A stretch of DNA of 64,000 nt. Source: Lentibacter sp. XHP0401 (GTDB lineage: Bacteria > Pseudomonadota > Alphaproteobacteria > Rhodobacterales > Rhodobacteraceae). Under the pieces are notes generated by a model that had not been told where the DNA came from, did no database searches, and was given only the letters and a program-made list of their open reading frames with translations. Positions 53,242-62,176 of this stretch are shown here, piece by piece. The stretch lies in the NCBI RefSeq assembly GCF_025751535.1, contig NZ_JAOWLC010000006.1, forward strand, positions 62,001 to 126,000. Reading direction: 5' to 3'. The position numbers and the translations under genes are program-made. The number at the start of each line of letters is the position of its first letter. Positions within the stretch are counted from its first letter, which is position 1.

Positions 53242-54312
53242 TTATTGGTCATAATCGACTTTCACATTCGCGCTCACCGGGAAGGTTTGGCAGGAGAGAA
53301 CATAGCCTTTCTCGACTTCGTAATCTTCCAGCGCATGGTTGGCGCGCATGTCGACTTCGCCTTCGATCACACGGCAACGACAGGTGGAGCAGACCCCTGC
53401 CTTGCAGGCATAGGGCGCGTCCATGTTGCCTGCGCGGGCGATATCAAGGATGCTTGTTTCGACGTCAGCTTCCATCGTTTGGGTGGCACCATCGAGTGTG
53501 ACTGCAAGGGTGATTTGCGCGGCAGCGGCGGCGGCTTTTGAAGCGGCTGGCTTGGCGAGGCGACCGGGCTGGGACGAAGCGAAGAGCTCGAATTTGATCT
53601 GGGCCTCGGTGAGGCCGTGATCCTTGAGCGCCTTGGCGATGCCGAGCATCATCGGCTCGGGACCGCAAATAAAGGCAGTGTCGACCGACGCAATGTCGAT
53701 CCATGATTTGAACAGCTCGGCGCATTTCTCTTCAGTCACGCGGCCGGAGAAAAGCTCGATATCCTGCGCGTCTTGCTCAAGGATATGGATGACATTGAAG
53801 CGCCCCATGTAAAGGTTTTTCAGGTCTTCCAGCTCTTCGCGGAACATGATCGTGCTGACGCCGATATTGGCGTAGACCAGCGTAAAGTCGGCGTTTGGCT
53901 CAGCCTCCAGCGTGGTTTTGATGAGCGAGAGAACCGGCGTGATGCCCGACCCTCCGGCAAAGCCGAGGTATGTTTTGGAGGTGCTGGCGTCGAGCGGGGT
54001 GAAAAAGCGGCCCATGGGCGGCATGGCCTCGATGCGTGCGCCAACGGCGAGGTCTTCGTTGGCCCAGGTGGAGAAGGCGCCGCCATCGACGCGCTTGATG
54101 CCCACTTGCAGGATGCCCTCGCTTTTGCCCGAGCAGATCGAGTAGCTGCGGCGGATTTCCTCGCCGTCAAAATCGCGACGGAAGGTGAGATACTGGCCTT
54201 GGGTGAAGTCAAACTCTGACGCCGCGCCGTTGACGGGCTTCAGAGTGACAACAACAGCGTCGCGGATGGTTTTGCGGACATCTGTGACTTCGAGTTCATG
54301 AAAGCGGGGCAT
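53242..54312 (-). CDS. paaE: 1,2-phenylacetyl-CoA epoxidase reductase subunit PaaE
   Basis: PaaE passes electrons from NADPH to the PaaABC oxygenase. The 356-residue protein has an FAD domain with RRSYSIC (RxYS type), an NAD(P) domain with GFAGGSGITPVLSLIK and FICGPEPMM, and a C-terminal plant-type 2Fe-2S domain with the cysteines in CKAGVCSTCRC and a fourth in LSCQ. All cofactor residues are present. It lies 8 bp after paaD. Confidence 0.96.
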   Translation of the reverse strand: MPRFHELEVTDVRKTIRDAVVVTLKPVNGAASEFDFTQGQYLTFRRDFDGEEIRRSYSICSGKSEGILQVGIKRVDGGAFSTWANEDLAVGARIEAMPPMGRFFTPLDASTSKTYLGFAGGSGITPVLSLIKTTLEAEPNADFTLVYANIGVSTIMFREELEDLKNLYMGRFNVIHILEQDAQDIELFSGRVTEEKCAELFKSWIDIASVDTAFICGPEPMMLGIAKALKDHGLTEAQIKFELFASSQPGRLAKPAASKAAAAAAQITLAVTLDGATQTMEADVETSILDIARAGNMDAPYACKAGVCSTCRCRVIEGEVDMRANHALEDYEVEKGYVLSCQTFPVSANVKVDYDQ

Positions 54313-54320
54313 GTTTCACC

Positions 54321-54779
54321 TCAGATACATTTGAAATAGTCGAAAGGTTCAAGGCAGCTTTTGCAGCGCCATTGGGCCTTACACGGGGTGGAGCCGAACT
54401 GGGAAAGCCTTTCCAGGTCAGTGCTTTGGCAGCGCGGGCAATGCGCCGGTCCGCCTGCGGGCCGGGGCGGCGCGATACCGTATTTTTCAAGCTTGGCGCG
54501 GCCCGTTTCTGTGAGCCAGTCAGTTGTCCAGGGCGGGCTGAGCTGGCGTTTCAGCGTGAGCTTCTCGATGCCGTGGCCGCGCAGGGCAGTTTCGATATCG
54601 AGGTTGATGATGCTTGTCGCGGGGCAGCCTGAATAAGTCGGCGTCACGGTGACCTCGAGCGTATCGCCGGCCCACTCGACATGGCGGATGATGCCCAGAT
54701 CCGTGAGCGAGATCACGGGGATCTCGGGATCGGGGACATCATCGAGCCATGCGTAGACCTGCGCGACACTCGGTTTCAT
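54321..54779 (-). CDS. paaD: Phenylacetate-CoA oxygenase maturation protein PaaD
   Basis: PaaD is thought to help assemble the iron centre of the epoxidase. The 152-residue protein has a DUF59/MIP18 domain (VPDPEIPVISLTDLGIIRHV, SGCPATSIINLDIE) and a C-terminal zinc-ribbon (CPRCQSTDLE, then CKAQWRCKSCLEPF). ATG 54779 overlaps the paaC stop codon (TGATG); an ATG at 54785, closer to GGGAG, would add MV. It is third in the minus-strand operon paaABCDE. Confidence 0.94.
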   Translation of the reverse strand: MKPSVAQVYAWLDDVPDPEIPVISLTDLGIIRHVEWAGDTLEVTVTPTYSGCPATSIINLDIETALRGHGIEKLTLKRQLSPPWTTDWLTETGRAKLEKYGIAPPRPAGGPAHCPRCQSTDLERLSQFGSTPCKAQWRCKSCLEPFDYFKCI

Positions 54780-55531
54780 CACCATGTCGCTCCCGGATAG
54801 GCGCGTTGAAGCCACTGCATCTGGGTGAGGATGTGGCCCAAATGCTCGGTGTGCATCTTGCCGTTGCGCCCGCCTTTGTGGCCGAAGCGGCTTTCCGGCA
54901 GGGCCAGCGTGGCCTCGGCCATGGTTGCGGCAACAGCGGCATCGTAAGCCTCGCGCAGGCTGGCCAGATCGGGGGCAATGCCCTCTTTCGTGGCGGCGTC
55001 ATCAACGGCATCGGGCGTGAAAAGCTCGCCCACATAGGGGTAGAGATAGTCGAGCGCGTCCTGCATCCGCTTGTGGCTTTCAGCCGTGCCATCGCCAAGG
55101 CCCACGACAGTGTCCCGCGAACGCTCTACATGATAGCTCACTTCTTTGATGGCTTTGTCGGCAATGTCGGAGACACGCTTCTCCGAGCTTTTTTGCAGCT
55201 CTTGCAGCATCAGCAAGTGCCACTGATCAAAGAGATACTGGCGCATCAGTGTGCGGCCGAAATCACCGTTGGGCAACTCGCAGAGGAGCGCATTGCGGAA
55301 ATCCCATGCATCGCGCAGAAAGGCGATATCATCGGCGGTTTTGCCTGTGCCTTCCTCTTCGGCGGCGAGGCCGAGCCAGAGCTGGGTCTGGCCGATGAGA
55401 TCAAGCGCCGTATTGGCAAGCGCGATATCTTCCTCAAGCACGGGCGCGTGGCCGCACCACTCGGAGACGCGGTGCCCCAAGATAAGCGTGTTGTCCCCCA
55501 TCCTGAGGGCAAAGTCGTAAAGCGTGCTCAT
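54779..55531 (-). CDS. paaC: 1,2-phenylacetyl-CoA epoxidase subunit PaaC
   Basis: PaaC is the structural subunit that pairs with catalytic PaaA. The 250-residue ferritin-fold protein has LRMGDNTLILGHRVSEWCGHAP, TALDLIGQTQLW and SYHVERSRDTVVGLGDGT. As is usual for PaaC, the metal ligands are not fully conserved. I chose ATG 55531, which follows paaB by one base; longer frames overlap paaB and are not supported. Confidence 0.95.
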   Translation of the reverse strand: MSTLYDFALRMGDNTLILGHRVSEWCGHAPVLEEDIALANTALDLIGQTQLWLGLAAEEEGTGKTADDIAFLRDAWDFRNALLCELPNGDFGRTLMRQYLFDQWHLLMLQELQKSSEKRVSDIADKAIKEVSYHVERSRDTVVGLGDGTAESHKRMQDALDYLYPYVGELFTPDAVDDAATKEGIAPDLASLREAYDAAVAATMAEATLALPESRFGHKGGRNGKMHTEHLGHILTQMQWLQRAYPGATW

Positions 55532-55532
55532 G

Positions 55533-55817
55533 TTACATGGCCCCCACATCTTCGGGAATGTCAAAGAACGTCGGGTGACGGTAGACCTTGCTTTCGCTTG
55601 GCTCGTAGAGCGGGCCTTTGTCAGACGGGCTTGAGGCCGAAATGTGCTTGGCCTCGACAACCCAGATGCTTTGGCCTTCGTTGCGGCGCGTGTAAACATC
55701 ACGCGCGTTTTTGATCGCCATTTCGGCATCGGGCGCATGCAAGCTGCCGACGTGACGGTGTGACAGGCCGTGTTGGCCACGGATGAAAATTTCCCAGAGG
55801 GGCCATTCTTTAGACAT
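55533..55817 (-). CDS. paaB: 1,2-phenylacetyl-CoA epoxidase subunit PaaB
   Basis: PaaB bridges the two PaaAC heterodimers. The 94-residue protein carries the family sequence WPLWEIFIRGQHGLSHRHVGSLHAPD at the N terminus (split by residue 13) and RNEGQSIWVVEA in the middle. ATG 55817 follows GAGAGGAAG. paaC follows after one base; upstream lies an unrelated secreted-protein gene. Confidence 0.96.
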   Translation of the reverse strand: MSKEWPLWEIFIRGQHGLSHRHVGSLHAPDAEMAIKNARDVYTRRNEGQSIWVVEAKHISASSPSDKGPLYEPSESKVYRHPTFFDIPEDVGAM

Positions 55818-55837
55818 CGTTTCTTCCTCTCATTATT

Positions 55838-56221
55838 CTAGCAGGTGCAGTGCAGGCCGGGCGCGTCGTTTTCGGTGGGGCAGTAGAGTTCCTGCCGTGC
55901 AAAGCCGAAGCTGAAGTCGGCAAAATCCGCAACAAAGCCGCCATTGGCCCAGCACCATGTTCCCGTTCCATAGACCTCGTGAAACGCAACGCAGCTTTTC
56001 CCGAGATAGATCTTTTCAATACCTGAAATGTTCTGTGTCATTGCGCCCGAGCCTTTGGTGCGCGTCACGGGATCTTTGGATGACAAAATAAAGCCTGCCT
56101 CATTGCAGGCAAGGTTGTATTCGTGTCCGCCCGAGACATAGGCCTCGGCTGCGCCCGCCAGCATGAACCCTGCCAATGCGAGCGCCGAAAGACCTGTTTT
56201 GAAACGCAGCATTCGTGACAT
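55838..56221 (-). CDS. Small cysteine-rich secreted protein inside the paa operon
   Basis: The 127-residue product has a signal peptide (GLSALALAGFMLAGAAEA) and a mature part of about 100 residues with six cysteines (NLACNEAG, GKSCVAF, GTWCWANG, ELYCPTEN, LHCTC), which suggests disulfide bonds in the periplasm. I recognise no family; the pattern loosely recalls small periplasmic proteins of Rhodobacteraceae. It lies between paaA (4 bp away) and paaB (20 bp away) and must be co-transcribed, yet all known pathway enzymes are cytoplasmic. Confidence 0.72.
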   Translation of the reverse strand: MSRMLRFKTGLSALALAGFMLAGAAEAYVSGGHEYNLACNEAGFILSSKDPVTRTKGSGAMTQNISGIEKIYLGKSCVAFHEVYGTGTWCWANGGFVADFADFSFGFARQELYCPTENDAPGLHCTC

Positions 56222-56225
56222 CGGC

Positions 56226-57218
56226 TTATTCCGCAGCTGTTTTCAATGCGGCGCGTTTTTCAGCGTGCGCCAAGAGGCCATCGCGGACCCATGCGCCATC
56301 GTCCCAGGCTTTGTTGCGCGCGGCGAGGCGGTCGGTGTTGCAGGGACCATTGCCTTTGATCACGTCAAAGAACTCGTTCCAGTCGGGCTCGGAGAAGTCG
56401 TAACCGCCCTTCTCCTCGTTCCATTTGAGGTTCTCGTCGGGCACTGTGAGGCCGAGATATTCGGCTTGTGGAACGGTCTGGTCGACAAATTTCTGGCGCA
56501 GCTCGTCGTTGCTGTCCATCTTGATTTTCCATGCCATTGACTGGGCCGAATGCACAGAGTCGGCATCGCTGGGGCCGAACATCATCAGGCTTGGATACCA
56601 CATGCGGTTGAGCGCATCCTGCGCCATTTTCTTTTGCGCATCTGTGCCGTTGGCCATCTTCATCATGATGTCGTAACCTTGGCGCTGGTGGAAGCTTTCT
56701 TCCTTGCAGATGCGGATCATCGCACGGCTGTAGGGGCCGTAGGATGTGCGCTGAAGGGGAACCTGATTCATGATCGCCGCGCCATCAACAAGCCAGCCGA
56801 CTGCGCCCATATCCGCCCAGTTCAGCGTGGGATAGTTGAAGATCGAAGAGTATTTCATGCGGCCAGAGAGCAGATCTTCTGTGAGTTCGTCGCGGCTGAC
56901 ACCCAGTGTTTCGGCGGCAGCGTAGAGGTAGAGACCGTGGCCTGCCTCGTCTTGCACTTTGGCCAGCAGGATTGCCTTGCGCTCAAGCGTGGGCGCGCGG
57001 GTGATCCAATTGCCTTCGGGGAGCTGGCCGACGATTTCGGAGTGCGCGTGCTGGCCCATCTGGCGGATCAGCGTTTTGCGGTAACCTGCCGGCATCCAGT
57101 CTTTCGGCTCAATCTTGATATCCTGGTCGATACGATCCTGAAAGGCCGCTTCTTCGGGGGACATATCTTCGCGGGATTTAACACCCTCGCCCGTTGATTT
57201 TACCATCTGTGCATACAT
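56226..57218 (-). CDS. paaA: 1,2-phenylacetyl-CoA epoxidase catalytic subunit PaaA
   Basis: PaaA is the diiron subunit that epoxidises the aromatic ring of phenylacetyl-CoA. The 330-residue protein has the ligands in [15 protein letters not shown] (ExxH) and [15 protein letters not shown] (ExxxH type), and [19 protein letters not shown] near residue 55. ATG 57218 follows GAGGAGGACAC; the longer frame to 57374 overlaps paaJ and is a shadow. It begins the epoxidase part of the minus-strand operon. Confidence 0.96.
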   Translation of the reverse strand: MYAQMVKSTGEGVKSREDMSPEEAAFQDRIDQDIKIEPKDWMPAGYRKTLIRQMGQHAHSEIVGQLPEGNWITRAPTLERKAILLAKVQDEAGHGLYLYAAAETLGVSRDELTEDLLSGRMKYSSIFNYPTLNWADMGAVGWLVDGAAIMNQVPLQRTSYGPYSRAMIRICKEESFHQRQGYDIMMKMANGTDAQKKMAQDALNRMWYPSLMMFGPSDADSVHSAQSMAWKIKMDSNDELRQKFVDQTVPQAEYLGLTVPDENLKWNEEKGGYDFSEPDWNEFFDVIKGNGPCNTDRLAARNKAWDDGAWVRDGLLAHAEKRAALKTAAE

Positions 57219-57231
57219 GAGTGTGTCCTCC

Positions 57232-58437
57232 TCAGACCCGTTCAATGATGATTGCTGCGCCTTGGCCAACGCCAACGCACATGGTGCAGAGTGCATAGCG
57301 GCCACCGCTGCGCTTGAGTTCGTAAGCCGCTGCCATGACGAGGCGCGCGCCCGACATGCCGAGCGGGTGGCCAAGTGCTATGGCCCCGCCGTTCGGATTG
57401 ACGTGCTCGGCATCATCAGCCACGCCGAGGGCGCGCAAGGTTGCGAGACCTTGGGACGCAAAAGCTTCGTTCAGCTCGATCACGTCCATGTCTTCGATTG
57501 AAAGGCCCGCGCGGGCGAGCACTTTTTGCGAAGCCGGCACGGGACCGATGCCCATGATGCGCGGGGCAACGCCTGCGGCAGACATGCCGACGACACGGGC
57601 GAGCGGCGTGAGGCCTTGGGCCTTTGCCGCCTCTTCCGAGGCCAGAAGCAGCGCGGCGGCACCATCGTTGACGCCCGAAGCGTTGCCAGCGGTGACAGTC
57701 TTGCCCTCACCGTTGATGGCGCGGAGTTTGGCGAGCTTGTCTGCGGTGCTGCCTGCGCGGGGGTGTTCATCGGTATCAAACACGATCGCGTCGCCCTTGC
57801 GCTGCGGGATCGTTACAGGGGTGATTTCGTCGGTGAATTTGGCTGCGGCCTGCGCCGCCTCGAAACGGGCTTGGCTACGGGCTGCGAAGGCGTCCTGGTC
57901 TTCGCGGGAGACGCCATAATCCTCGGCCACGTTATCGGCTGTTTCGGGCATGGAATCGATACCATGCGCGGCTTTCATCTTGGGGTTTACGAAGCGCCAG
58001 CCAATGGTTGTATCGTAGACGGCATTGCTGCGCGAAAAGGCGGTTTCGGCCTTGGGCATTACGAAGGGCGCGCGGCTCATGCTTTCAACGCCACCTGCGA
58101 TGACCATGTCGTAGTCACCTGCCTTGATGGCGCGGGCAGCCATGCCGACAGCATCCATACCTGAAGCGCAAAGGCGGTTGATGGTTGTGCCGGGAACCTC
58201 GACAGGCAAGCCTGCGAGAAGCGCGGCCATACGAGCGACATTGCGGTTGTCTTCCCCTGCCTGGTTGGCGGAGCCGTAGATCACATCGTCAATCGCGGCC
58301 CAGTCTACACCCGGGTTGCGGGCCTTGAGCGCGGCAATAGGCAGCGCGGCCAGATCATCGGCGCGCACAGATGAAAGTGAACCGCCGTAGCGGCCGATGG
58401 GTGTACGGGTTGCATCACAAATAAAGGCCTGCGCCAA
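57232..58437 (-). CDS. paaJ: 3-oxoadipyl-CoA/3-oxo-5,6-dehydrosuberyl-CoA thiolase PaaJ
   Basis: PaaJ performs both thiolytic cleavages at the end of the pathway, yielding acetyl-CoA and succinyl-CoA. The 401-residue thiolase has the acylated Cys in [14 protein letters not shown], the NEAFASQ and [16 protein letters not shown] segments and the second Cys in [12 protein letters not shown] prefer the TTG at 58437, because AGGAG lies 8 bp upstream and it yields [18 protein letters not shown], the family start; ATG codons at 58470 and 58476 would add a tail lacking similarity. Confidence 0.93.
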   Translation of the reverse strand: MAQAFICDATRTPIGRYGGSLSSVRADDLAALPIAALKARNPGVDWAAIDDVIYGSANQAGEDNRNVARMAALLAGLPVEVPGTTINRLCASGMDAVGMAARAIKAGDYDMVIAGGVESMSRAPFVMPKAETAFSRSNAVYDTTIGWRFVNPKMKAAHGIDSMPETADNVAEDYGVSREDQDAFAARSQARFEAAQAAAKFTDEITPVTIPQRKGDAIVFDTDEHPRAGSTADKLAKLRAINGEGKTVTAGNASGVNDGAAALLLASEEAAKAQGLTPLARVVGMSAAGVAPRIMGIGPVPASQKVLARAGLSIEDMDVIELNEAFASQGLATLRALGVADDAEHVNPNGGAIALGHPLGMSGARLVMAAAYELKRSGGRYALCTMCVGVGQGAAIIIERV

Positions 58438-58504
58438 AGCTGCGTCTCCTGTTGAGTGGTCCTGTTGCATCAGCATACTGCATGGGGGCACGATTCGACG
58501 CAAG

Positions 58505-58553
58505 CAATATGTTACACATGTTATGCATATTTTTATTTTTTCGTAACATATTG
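58505..58553. promoter_or_regulatory. Perfect 11-bp inverted repeat between paaJ and the acyltransferase gene
   Basis: CAATATGTTAC (58505-58515) and GTAACATATTG (58543-58553) are perfect inverted repeats around 27 A/T-rich bases. The flanking genes diverge, so it is not a terminator for either. It lies 68 bp upstream of the chosen paaJ start and about 85 bp upstream of the acyltransferase, suitable for an operator or looping site. The binding protein is unknown. Confidence 0.55.
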
Positions 58554-58638
58554 GCGGATTTCAGCAAATTGTTCAAAATATTGCCGCATTGCTGTTATAG
58601 CCGCTGCTCAAGGGAAGTATTTGAAGTAAACAGTGACC

Positions 58639-60624
58639 ATGACACCTGACACAAAAGGCTATCGCCCCGAGATTGACGGGCTGCGGATGATCGCGGTTGT
58701 GGCTGTGGTGCTGTATCACTTCGGCCTGCCCGGCCTTGGCGGCGGATTTGCCGGTGTTGACGTGTTTTTTGTCATTTCGGGCTATCTGATTGGCGGCATC
58801 TTGTGGCGTGAGATGCTGGCGAGCGGACGGATTTCCCTCTCGCGGTTTTATATCCGCCGTGTGAAACGGCTCGCGCCTGCGTTTTTTGCTATGGCCTTGG
58901 CGGCGAGCGTGGTGGCTTGGTTTGTGCTGCTGCCGTTCGAGTTTCGGGAGTATGGCAAATCGCTGATTGCGGCGACGGTTTATCTGAGCAACGTGTTATT
59001 TTACCGAGGCGCCGGATATTTTGATATCGGCGCGGAAAACAAGGTGCTTTTGCACACGTGGTCCCTGTCGGTTGAAGAGCAGTTTTATATTTTCCTGCCA
59101 CTGGCGCTGTTGCTTCTGGCGCGCTGGCCACGGCTGTTTGTGGGCTTCCTGTGGCTTTGCTTTGCGGTGTCTCTGGCGGCTTCTGTCGCCCTGACGCCGA
59201 GCCACCAGACAGCAACATTCTATCTTTTCCCTTTCCGCGCATGGGAGCTGTTGGCGGGCGTTCTACTGGCGATCCGGAGCCATGGCCGCGCACCTCTCAG
59301 GGCGCGTGCATGGGTGAGCTGGCTGGGGCTTTTGCTTGTGGTTGCGAGCCTTGTGATGATTGATGCGTCGCGTGGGTTTCCCGGCTGGCAAGTGATGTTT
59401 CCTGTGCTCGGCACGGTGCTTTTGTTGGCAAACGGTCAGGCGCAGAACGGGGTGAATGCGGCTTTGAGCACGCGCGTTCCTGTATTCTTCGGCAAGATAT
59501 CCTACTCGCTTTATCTTTGGCACTGGCCTGTCTTTGTGCTCTCGCTCTATTGGCGCGGCAGCTATGCGGGCGGGTTTGAGGCTGTGCTCTGGATGGGGCT
59601 GAGCGTGGTTTTGGCGTGGCTCTCCTGGCGATATATCGAAACGCCGTTTCGCGAAATGCGCGCGCCGCGCGGCCGGGCCGTTTTGGGCGCGCTGGCGGTG
59701 CCCTCGGCAGTGGCTTTGGGCCTTGGTGCACTGGCCTATCTGAAAGACGGGCTGCCCACGCGCTTTGACATGAAAACCCAAGCGCATATTGCCGCGAGTG
59801 GTGATTTTTTGCAGGACTTCTCGCGCTGTTACACGCCGGGCGAAGGCGTTTTTGACGGAGTGGAGCTTTGCCCCATCGGGCCGGAAGGCGCGCCTGAAGT
59901 CTTGATCTGGGGTGACAGTCACTTGCGCGCCATGAAGGAAGGGCTGGAACTGGCGGCTTGGGAGGCAAGCACTCCTGCGCTCATTATATGGCATGCGGGC
60001 TGCCCTCCGCTGTTTGGCGTGAGCAAGACCGAGAGCTATGCTACGCCAGCCGAAGATGCGGCCTGTGTGGCGGATAAGGCCATGATTGCGCGGGATATGG
60101 GAACGCTTGAAAGCGTGCGCGATGTGCTTCTCGTTGGGCGCTGGTCTTACTATGCCAGCGGCACGGGTGTGGGCCTTGATGAAGACAACACGATTGCACT
60201 GAGCGGCTATGGCGCGACGGGTAATACAGCTGTGCTGCGTGCGGGGCTTGCGGCGACATTGCCTATGCTTGAAGAACAGTTTGGCCATGTGCATGTGCTT
60301 GAGCAGATGCCCGAGTTGCCAAGCTATGACAGCCGCGAGGCGGCGCGGCTTCTGGCGCATGGGCGGGCTGGTGAAGAAGAGATTGCCGCGCGCGCGACTG
60401 TTGCTCTGGCAGAGGCTGAGACGCGGTATAGCTTGGCACGGGAAGCCATGAGCGCGGCTCCTGTGATCAGGACCTGGGATGCGGTTTGCGATGCTGAAAA
60501 CTGCACGGCCTTGCAGGGTGATGCGAGCTGGTATTTCGACAACAACCACATCACCAATACCGCCGCGCGGGCGATGGCAGCGCGGTTTGCGCCCTTGTTT
60601 AGCGGGAACTTGACCTATGAGTGA
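58639..60624 (+). CDS. Acyltransferase 3 family protein with SGNH domain (OafA/YrhL-like)
   Basis: Proteins of this type O-acetylate surface polysaccharides. The 661-residue protein starts YRPEIDGLRMIAVVAVVLYHF with the catalytic-site His of the acyltransferase-3 domain, has about 10 membrane spans up to residue 365 with FFVISGYLIGGILWREM, SLSVEEQFYIFLPLAL and GKISYSLYLWHWPVFVLSLYW, and a C-terminal SGNH hydrolase-like domain with VLIWGDSHLRAM near residue 415. ATG 58639 is two codons after an in-frame GTG. The GMC oxidoreductase gene overlaps its end by 8 bp. Confidence 0.93.
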   Translation: MTPDTKGYRPEIDGLRMIAVVAVVLYHFGLPGLGGGFAGVDVFFVISGYLIGGILWREMLASGRISLSRFYIRRVKRLAPAFFAMALAASVVAWFVLLPFEFREYGKSLIAATVYLSNVLFYRGAGYFDIGAENKVLLHTWSLSVEEQFYIFLPLALLLLARWPRLFVGFLWLCFAVSLAASVALTPSHQTATFYLFPFRAWELLAGVLLAIRSHGRAPLRARAWVSWLGLLLVVASLVMIDASRGFPGWQVMFPVLGTVLLLANGQAQNGVNAALSTRVPVFFGKISYSLYLWHWPVFVLSLYWRGSYAGGFEAVLWMGLSVVLAWLSWRYIETPFREMRAPRGRAVLGALAVPSAVALGLGALAYLKDGLPTRFDMKTQAHIAASGDFLQDFSRCYTPGEGVFDGVELCPIGPEGAPEVLIWGDSHLRAMKEGLELAAWEASTPALIIWHAGCPPLFGVSKTESYATPAEDAACVADKAMIARDMGTLESVRDVLLVGRWSYYASGTGVGLDEDNTIALSGYGATGNTAVLRAGLAATLPMLEEQFGHVHVLEQMPELPSYDSREAARLLAHGRAGEEEIAARATVALAEAETRYSLAREAMSAAPVIRTWDAVCDAENCTALQGDASWYFDNNHITNTAARAMAARFAPLFSGNLTYE

Positions 60625-62176
60625 GCTTCTGCGCGCCTCTTGGGATGTCGTGATTATCGGCACAGGCATGGGCGGCGGCACGCTGGGCCGTGCGCTGGCG
60701 GGGGCCGGCAAGAAGGTGCTTTTCATCGAGAAAGGTCCGAGCGGACAGCGCCGCGAAGAAACGCCGCTGAGCCACGATATTTTTGTACCCGAAGCGCGGC
60801 TTGCGCGGGGGCTTTGGCCTGCGCCGATGCGCGCCGTTGTCGACGGGATCGAGCAGAGCTTTTACGGACCTCTTGGGGCAGGTGTTGGCGGCAGCTCGGT
60901 GTTTTATGCGGCCACTTTGGAGCGCCCTGCCCCGCAGGATCTGGACAGCACGAACGAGCGGCCCCACCCCACCGGCGGCTGGCCTGTGTCATACGCTGGT
61001 TTCGAGCCTTACCTCGCGCGCGCGGAAGCGCTGTATCATGTCCGTGGCGGCGCAGATGCCCTAAGCCCCGAGCCAAGCTGCGTATTACCTGCGGCGGACG
61101 CCATGAGCGAGGTGGACCGGGTGATTGCCGAGCGGCTGAGCGCAGCGGGAATGCACCCCTATCATCTTCATTCTGCTGTGAAAAACGTTGAAGGCTGCAA
61201 GAATTGCCTTGGCTTCAAATGCCCGATGCCCTGCAAGATGGATGCGCGCTCGGCGGGTGTTGAACCCGCGATTGCGAGCGGCAATGCGGCGCTTCTTGAC
61301 AGTGCCGAAGTGACGCGCCTTGTGGGTGACGGGCAGAAGATCAGCCATATCGAGCTGCGGATTGGTGGCGAGCACCACGAGCTCCATGCGCCGCTGTTTG
61401 TGCTAGCGGGCGGGGCTTTTGGCAGCCCGCGTTTGTGCCTTGGCTCGGCATCCGAAGCCTTCCCCGAAGGGGTGGCAAATGCGAGCGGGCTTCTCGGGCG
61501 GGGGCTTATGTTTCACCTCAACGAGATGTTTGCAGTCTGGCCCGGGATCAAGGACGGCGGACCTTCAAAGTCCGTCGGATTTCGGGATTTGCTTTGGTAT
61601 GAGGGCGAGCGGCTCGGCATGGTGCAGGCGATGGGAATTGATGCCTCATATGGTGAGATTTTGCACTACTTGCGGCTGAGGCTGGCGCGTAATGCGTTGG
61701 GGCAGAAGCGGCTTGTTCAGGAGGCCGCGCGGCTGCCTGCGGCTGTTGCGGCCAAGGTTCTGGGCAATGCCAAAGTGTTTGTCGGGCTGATGGAAGACCT
61801 CGCTTATGACGACAACCGCGTATTGCCGCCCGAAGGCGATGTGATTGCGTTTGAATACCGTTTGAATGACGAGCTCTTGAAGCGGAGAAAGCTGTTTCGC
61901 CGCGCGATGAAGCAAGCGTTCAAAGGCCAGCGGCAGATGTTCCTTTCGGGTTCACCAGAGCTGAATTATGGCCACCCTTGCGGGACAATGCGCTTTGGAA
62001 ATGATGCGAAACGCTCGGTTTTGAACGGCGATGGGCGGGTGCACGAACTGCGCAATCTTTATGTGGCAGACGCGAGCTTTATGCCAAGTTCGATGGGCGT
62101 GAACCCGTCACTGGCGATTGCGGCGCAGGCCCTGCGCGTGGCGGAAGCGATACTGGAGAGGGTCGAGTATGAGTGA
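60617..62176 (+). CDS. GMC-family FAD-dependent oxidoreductase
   Basis: The 519-residue flavoprotein has the FAD dinucleotide loop WDVVIIGTGMGGGTLGRAL with LFIEKG, GVGGSSVFYAATLERP, and the C-terminal GMC segment HPCGTMRFG with NLYVADASFMPSSMGVNPSLAIAAQA split around it. Residues about 193-208 contain CKNCLGFKCPMPCK, a four-cysteine cluster seen in some GMC enzymes that could bind metal. The substrate is unknown, probably an alcohol or sugar. It is coupled to the acyltransferase upstream and to the SDR gene downstream (8-bp overlaps). Confidence 0.9.
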   Translation: MSELLRASWDVVIIGTGMGGGTLGRALAGAGKKVLFIEKGPSGQRREETPLSHDIFVPEARLARGLWPAPMRAVVDGIEQSFYGPLGAGVGGSSVFYAATLERPAPQDLDSTNERPHPTGGWPVSYAGFEPYLARAEALYHVRGGADALSPEPSCVLPAADAMSEVDRVIAERLSAAGMHPYHLHSAVKNVEGCKNCLGFKCPMPCKMDARSAGVEPAIASGNAALLDSAEVTRLVGDGQKISHIELRIGGEHHELHAPLFVLAGGAFGSPRLCLGSASEAFPEGVANASGLLGRGLMFHLNEMFAVWPGIKDGGPSKSVGFRDLLWYEGERLGMVQAMGIDASYGEILHYLRLRLARNALGQKRLVQEAARLPAAVAAKVLGNAKVFVGLMEDLAYDDNRVLPPEGDVIAFEYRLNDELLKRRKLFRRAMKQAFKGQRQMFLSGSPELNYGHPCGTMRFGNDAKRSVLNGDGRVHELRNLYVADASFMPSSMGVNPSLAIAAQALRVAEAILERVEYE

